Below are positions 62,020 through 64,000 of a DNA stretch of 64,000 nucleotides, piece by piece. The notes beneath the pieces were generated by a model, which was given only the letters and a program-made list of their open reading frames with translations, ran no database searches and was not told the DNA's origin. The translations under genes were made by a program, and so were the position numbers. This DNA is from Natronosalvus hydrolyticus (lineage in GTDB: Archaea; Halobacteriota; Halobacteria; Halobacteriales; Natrialbaceae). The stretch spans positions 62,001-126,000 of the forward strand of contig JAOPJZ010000003.1 of NCBI GenBank assembly GCA_025517525.1, written 5' to 3'. Each line of letters begins with the position of its first letter. Position 1 is the stretch's first letter.

Positions 62020-62478
62020 ATGACCGACGAGGCGAGGGACCCGCGTGTCATCCGTTCGATCGCCGTCACCGCCGACGACGTGCTCGATGCGTTCGTCTAC
62101 ACGCGCGAAAACCCGGCGACTGCAGTCCTGCGCGTGACACCACCGTTTCACGGCCGAATGCGCGCCCGTATCCACGTGTTTCAAATCGACGACTCGAGTG
62201 TGACCGGTGCGCTCCACCTCGAGCCAGCCCGATTGCTCGAAGACGAGGTGGTTGCGGCGTATCCGTCGCTCGAGCCAGGTGCGGCGATGGACGAAAGCGA
62301 GGGAACGAACGAAGGGGCGACCAAATTCGAGCACTACGCCGACGCCGTCGACGACTGGCGGACCGGTGCCCGAAGTGCTATCATCGACTCGATCTCGCTC
62401 GATGAGGATGCAAACGACGACCATCGGGTATCCGTTTCCGTTTTGGACGGCCCCGAGGACGGGCAATCGAGCCAGTAA
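62020..62478 (+). CDS. Conserved haloarchaeal hypothetical protein
   Basis: A 152-residue protein from ATG 62020, with a clear tataatt box about 28 nt upstream (leaderless). The N-terminal 100 residues look folded (IRSIAVTADDVLDAFVYTRE, then VLRVTPPFHGRMRARIHVFQ), including PPFHGRMRARIH, a motif that recurs in haloarchaeal proteins of unknown function. The C-terminal 50 residues are acidic and likely disordered. I do not recognise a family. Transcribed alone, 60 bp after cbiZ. Confidence 0.75.
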   Translation: MTDEARDPRVIRSIAVTADDVLDAFVYTRENPATAVLRVTPPFHGRMRARIHVFQIDDSSVTGALHLEPARLLEDEVVAAYPSLEPGAAMDESEGTNEGATKFEHYADAVDDWRTGARSAIIDSISLDEDANDDHRVSVSVLDGPEDGQSSQ

Positions 62479-62543
62479 TAGGTTCGGCCACCGCACCCAT
62501 CCGTGACGAAGACGCTTTCCGTCCACACCCACTCGAGTCGAGT

Positions 62544-63134
62544 GTGAACGGGCCAGCAGACGAACCGAACCCGGAGGAGATGGCGACCGGCCATACTGAG
62601 GCCCCCGGCGACACCGAAACGATCGACCACACCGAATCGCCTCGAGTCGAAGTCTACCCCGGTCGCGAGGCCGTCGTCGAGTTCGACCCTGACCTCACCT
62701 TCGAGTGCGTCGAGGAGTGTACCTGGTGTTGTCACCACGGCGTCTTACTCTACGATCGGGACCTCCTCGAGTTGGCCCAGCGAGCGAACCTCGCCGAGAC
62801 CACGACCCAGTTTCGCGGCGAACCGTTCGTCACCCGCGAGGAGAAACCCCGAGAGGAGCACGTCGGGCCTGACGGCCAGGCCTGTGCCTTTTTGCGCGAG
62901 GACGGACTGTGTTCGCTCCATCTCGAGGAAGACTGGAAACCGACCCGCTGTTCGGTGTTCCCCCTGGGCGTCTGGCTCGAAGACGACGGCCTTCACGTCG
63001 ACATTCGGGAGTCCGCACACGAACACTGCAAGGGACTGAACGTGAGCGAACGACGCGTGATCGAGAACCTCGAGGCGTTTTTACCCGAACTGCTGTGGGA
63101 CCTCGAGAACCCCGATAGTGATCGGGTGTTGTGA
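62544..63134 (+). CDS. YkgJ-family cysteine cluster protein
   Basis: A 196-residue protein, start taken at GTG 62544 (MNGPADEPNPEE), with ATG 62580 as alternative. The cysteine cluster is FECVEECTWCCHHGV, then QACAFLREDGLCSLH, KPTRCSVFPLGV and EHCKGL, the CxxxCxxCC...C...C...C...C pattern of YkgJ/Fe-S or zinc-binding proteins. The N-terminal 40 residues are acidic and low in complexity. It may bind a metal or iron-sulfur cluster. Role unknown. Confidence 0.87.
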   Translation: MNGPADEPNPEEMATGHTEAPGDTETIDHTESPRVEVYPGREAVVEFDPDLTFECVEECTWCCHHGVLLYDRDLLELAQRANLAETTTQFRGEPFVTREEKPREEHVGPDGQACAFLREDGLCSLHLEEDWKPTRCSVFPLGVWLEDDGLHVDIRESAHEHCKGLNVSERRVIENLEAFLPELLWDLENPDSDRVL

Positions 63135-63256
63135 CCCAGAGCGAAATACGGCGGTGAGGCTCTCGTAAATTTCCAAAGTTGTGAGTCGCCTGTACCCGAA
63201 GAGGAGAGGTGCATCAATTGATAGAAACGCTACCGACTCAGTTTCTTGACAACCCC

Positions 63257-63275
63257 CCACGACTGAAGCTCGTGG
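63257..63275 (+). repeat. Hairpin resembling an IS200/IS605 end
   Basis: CCACGA-CTGAAGC-TCGTGG is a 6-bp stem-loop in the setting ccccccacgactgaagctcg. Haloarchaeal IS200/IS605-type elements often end in such hairpins, but no tnpA or tnpB is present, so at most it is a remnant. Confidence 0.3.
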
Positions 63276-63312
63276 ACTTTGTCCTCGAATCTCTGTGGGT
63301 GATGTGTCCTCA

Positions 63313-63606
63313 TTAGGACATGCCGGTGATGACGTCGCGGAATTCGTCCTCGGAGAACGCTTTGAGCGTCTCAGTAGTGACAGCCCCTTCGCTGGCGACA
63401 CCGAGGGCGAATTGCGCCGCTGTCTCGTCGTCCGGAAATTCTGTGATCGCTACGATATCGTATTGCCCCATCGTGAGAAAGAACGTTTTGAATTCTCCGT
63501 TCAGTGAAGCGGCCAGTTCCTTGGCATCATCAAGTCGATCGGGACTGTCCGCGATGTTCTGGACACCGTCTTCGGTATAGCTGGTGAGATGGATGTACGT
63601 TGGCAT
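63313..63606 (-). CDS. GYD-domain protein
   Basis: A 97-residue protein with the ferredoxin-like fold of the GYD family: MPTYIHLTSYTEDGVQNIAD at the start, the helix PDRLDDAKELAASLNGE, the GYD-type segment TMGQYDIVAITEFPDD (here GQYDIV) and ETLKAFSEDEFRDVITG at the end. Members are small dimeric proteins of unknown activity, perhaps binding small molecules. It is transcribed alone toward the YkgJ gene. Confidence 0.9.
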   Translation of the reverse strand: MPTYIHLTSYTEDGVQNIADSPDRLDDAKELAASLNGEFKTFFLTMGQYDIVAITEFPDDETAAQFALGVASEGAVTTETLKAFSEDEFRDVITGMS

Positions 63607-63837
63607 TGGTCTGTCTCGCTTGCTGTGTGTCCTTTACGACACAGTCCTCACGTCCTACTTCTTGGCACAGAGAACACCGCGTTCAAACACGGAACTGTAT
63701 GTGTTAAATGTTACCGTATATCAAACTATTTCGGTTTTCGAATTACTGAACCGCCGGTGACCCAACAGGCTCCTTCCACAAACGATACTGTCTTACCGTC
63801 AATACATTCCGACGGGATCGGCGGCAATTACTGACGG

Positions 63838-64000
63838 CTACCGAGTCGCTTGCTTCCACTCCTTGAGTCCAACTATCTCACCGTCCAGCGCCTCGCCATC
63901 GCACTCGGTCGCCGCCCAGACGAACATCTCGGCGACGGATTCGGGGTCACGGCCCTGCCCACCCGTGAGCTCCGTAGCGAGCTGGCCGGGCTCGAGACAA
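63838..64000 (-). CDS. SDR-family oxidoreductase, C-terminal end
   Basis: The frame enters from the right edge and reads CLEPGQLATELTGGQGRDPE, then SVAEMFVWAATECDG, EALDGEIVGLKEWKQATR and a TAG stop at 63838. Short-chain dehydrogenases of haloarchaea end in this way (VAEMFVWAA, LDGEIVGLKEW). Only about 53 residues are in the window; the catalytic Tyr-Lys and cofactor motif lie outside. Confidence 0.7.
   Translation of the reverse strand, partial: CLEPGQLATELTGGQGRDPESVAEMFVWAATECDGEALDGEIVGLKEWKQATR

Noticed and set aside
1-64000. CRISPR array
   Set aside because: No series of direct repeats with regular unique spacers; the only tandem repeat (54387-54470) has no spacers.

Overview
This is a 64-kb stretch of haloarchaeal chromosome. 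The GC content is high, the proteins are very acidic, CTCGAG (in-frame Leu-Glu) is strikingly frequent, many genes have a TATA-like box about 25-30 nt before the start codon (leaderless transcripts), and the gene content is haloarchaeal: FtsZ2/CdrS/CdrL, GfcR, RadB, HalX response regulator, Kae1-Bud32 fusion, intron-containing elongator tRNA-Met. The CTCGAG richness fits Natrialbales (Natrialba, Natrinema, Haloterrigena and relatives), but the genus cannot be fixed from the sequence alone. No rRNA, CRISPR array or intact transposase was seen.

Layout. 1-12 kb: the 3' part of thrS, then mostly single genes (DUF6498 membrane protein, GfcR, a winged-helix regulator, low-Mr phosphatase/arsenate reductase, HAD hydrolase plus class II aldolase, a RuvC-like protein facing radB, a CBS protein with a hibernation-factor-like tail, a small lycopene-cyclase-domain protein, a CAP protein, a YihY protein, an acidic protein). 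12.4-16.8 kb: tRNA-Val and the tightly overlapping trpDFEG operon. 17.4-21.8 kb: a B12-dependent ribonucleotide reductase (nrdJ) interrupted by a 372-residue intein at its active-site cysteine and preceded by a short overlapping upstream ORF. 21.8-32.8 kb: a catabolic block with an ectoine-hydrolase-like (DoeA/EutD) protein, two class III aminotransferases, an AbgA-like amidohydrolase, a D-2-hydroxyacid dehydrogenase, an EamA exporter and a BCCT transporter. I read it as a probable compatible-solute (ectoine) utilisation region.

33-36.6 kb: a small zinc-finger protein, HalX regulator, TVP38 protein, DUF5830 and DUF7115 proteins. 36.7-45.1 kb: a probable genomic island that starts at the 3' end of intron-containing elongator tRNA-Met and ends at a short copy of that tRNA end. 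It holds a 1366-residue Tat-exported beta-solenoid protein, a membrane-anchored hypothetical, two genes each broken by one in-frame stop, and a ribbon-helix-helix/PIN toxin-antitoxin pair with a palindromic operator. 45.3-52.6 kb: core genes (Asp-box propeller, rps24e, rps27ae, kae1-bud32, the cdrS-ftsZ2 operon and cdrL with an array of GTAAGAC sites between them, tRNA-Tyr, aIF2-beta). 52.6-55.6 kb: an HTTM membrane protein and a DUF6159 membrane protein.

55.7-62 kb: a seven-gene cobalamin operon (HAD hydrolase, cbiB, cobS, cobY, cobT, cobD, cbiZ) with almost every junction overlapping. It would build and salvage the cofactor that NrdJ uses. The last 2 kb hold an uncharacterised protein, a YkgJ-type cysteine cluster protein, a GYD-domain protein and the 3' end of an SDR gene. 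Two families of dispersed non-coding repeats run through the window: an 86-bp palindromic MITE-like element (four copies) and a roughly 53-bp hairpin-plus-tail element (three copies and one related hairpin).
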